A DNA stretch of 5,138 nucleotides from DASZZV01 sp035544835 (GTDB lineage: Bacteria; Acidobacteriota; Thermoanaerobaculia; Gp7-AA8). Location: the NCBI GenBank assembly GCA_035544835.1, contig DASZZV010000443.1:1-5138 (forward strand), in the 5' to 3' direction. This document shows positions 4,879 through 5,138 of the stretch, piece after piece. The translations under genes and the position numbers were made by a program. The notes under the pieces are model-generated. The model did not search any database and had not been told where the DNA came from. It saw only the letters and a program-made list of their open reading frames with translations. Each line of letters begins with the position of its first letter. The first letter of the stretch is position 1.

Positions 4879-5138
4879 CTATTCTCCCTTGACCGTCGGG
4901 TATCCGCTTGCTTCCCAGGCGTGAATTCCGCCCTTGAGTGCATGTACATTCTTGAAACCTGCCTGCTTGAGTTGGAACGCCGCACGGGCGCTTGATTCCT
5001 CGGCCGGTCAGGCACAGTAGGTGACGATCTTCTTGTCCTTCGGAAGGGTCCCTGTCGCCAGGGAAAGCTCGGCCAGCGGGATATGCCGTGCTCCAGCGAT
5101 GTGACCTTCGGCATACGCGTTCGCTCGAACATCCAACA
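4879..5138 (-). CDS. Rhodanese-like sulfurtransferase, partial, with in-frame TGA (candidate selenoprotein)
   Basis: The 3' part of a rhodanese-domain gene that enters from the window's right edge; the first complete codon is at 5136. The visible 86 codons read LDVRANAYAEGHIAGARHIP (1-20, the usual DVR...GHI-GA-IP block), a KDKKIVTYC strand leading to the active site (33-41), then A, TGA (codon 43), PAEESSARAAFQLKQAGFKN (44-63) and VHALKGGIHAWEASGYP (64-80), and end at TAG 4879. Every piece after the TGA fits a rhodanese in the same frame, so nothing else is broken. The loop Y-C-A-[TGA]-P-A-E-E-S-S-A-R corresponds to the Y-C-x-C-P-x-E-x-S-A variant of the rhodanese catalytic loop, putting the TGA at the second cysteine. 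A hairpin 3' of it could serve as SECIS. Rhodaneses transfer sulfane sulfur or use their cysteine in redox chemistry. Alternatives are a nonsense mutation or a base-call error. The N-terminus, including any signal peptide, is outside the window. Confidence 0.75.
4974..4999 (-). promoter_or_regulatory. Candidate bacterial SECIS hairpin
   Basis: On the minus strand, beginning 8 nt after the TGA, GGAA and TTCC form a lower stem. A 5-nt bulge (TCAAG) follows, and CGCC and GGCG form an upper stem closed by the 5-nt loop CGUGC. The apical loop starts 21 nt after the TGA. It has a G in its first two positions and contains GU, as expected for bacterial selenocysteine insertion elements. The stems are short and lie in GC-rich coding sequence, so chance folding is possible. 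Confidence 0.45.
5008..5010 (-). other. In-frame TGA, candidate selenocysteine codon
   Basis: This TGA replaces the expected second cysteine of the rhodanese-like catalytic loop (Y-C-A-x-P). TGA differs by one base from both cysteine codons, so it is also reachable by a single mutation. It acts as an ordinary stop for the methyltransferase gene at 634-636, arguing against genome-wide reassignment. Confidence 0.5.

Noticed and set aside
4845..5132. Upstream extension of the lipoprotein frame to an ATG at 5132
   Set aside because: It overlaps the rhodanese-like gene in another frame, has no recognisable protein character, and would bury the lipoprotein signal peptide.
1..5138. CRISPR array, tRNA or rRNA genes
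   Set aside because: No regularly spaced identical repeats with unique spacers, and no cloverleaf or rRNA-like sequence was seen on either strand.

Overview
The window looks like a chromosomal segment of a GC-rich environmental bacterium, most likely Acidobacteriota or a close relative. This is inferred from three things. The TonB protein opens with the FETTTIE-type N-terminus common there, it sits beside a secreted PQQ-type sugar dehydrogenase, and the intergenic DNA is rich in REP-like palindromes. TGA ends at least one gene normally (the methyltransferase, at 634-636), so the genetic code appears standard.

Layout. Positions 1-260 hold an inverted repeat followed by further copies of a hairpin-plus-GGCTCAGGATGACA unit. 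These copies run into an O6-alkylguanine-DNA methyltransferase gene (+) whose usual N-terminal domain is missing. A 30-bp heptad-based inverted repeat (631-728) separates it from a convergent secreted PQQ-dependent sugar dehydrogenase (-). Upstream of that gene lie a short orphan reading frame overlapping its GTG start and a 164-bp REP-pair palindrome (2002-2165). The palindrome ends on the stop codon of a TonB-family energy transducer (-, GTG start at 2934). A 576-bp divergent intergenic region follows, with a small inverted-repeat-bounded element and a good sigma-54-type promoter match. It leads to a secreted EXORDIUM/PHI-1-like protein (+), closed by a strong bidirectional terminator (4385-4414). 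On the other side of the terminator, on the minus strand, are a small lipoprotein and, upstream of it and running off the window, a rhodanese-like gene.

The most notable item is this rhodanese-like gene. Its reading frame is intact across the visible 86 codons except for one in-frame TGA (5008-5010). The TGA falls exactly where I expect the second cysteine of a Y-C-x-C-P catalytic loop. A hairpin with a GU-containing apical loop begins shortly downstream, at a spacing typical of bacterial SECIS elements. The simplest exciting reading is a selenocysteine-containing rhodanese; a nonsense mutation or sequencing error remains possible.

Functionally the genes lean to the cell envelope and exterior: TonB energises outer-membrane uptake, and the dehydrogenase, the EXO-like protein and the lipoprotein are all exported. 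There is no single obvious pathway. Only the rhodanese and lipoprotein genes look like a compact transcription unit.
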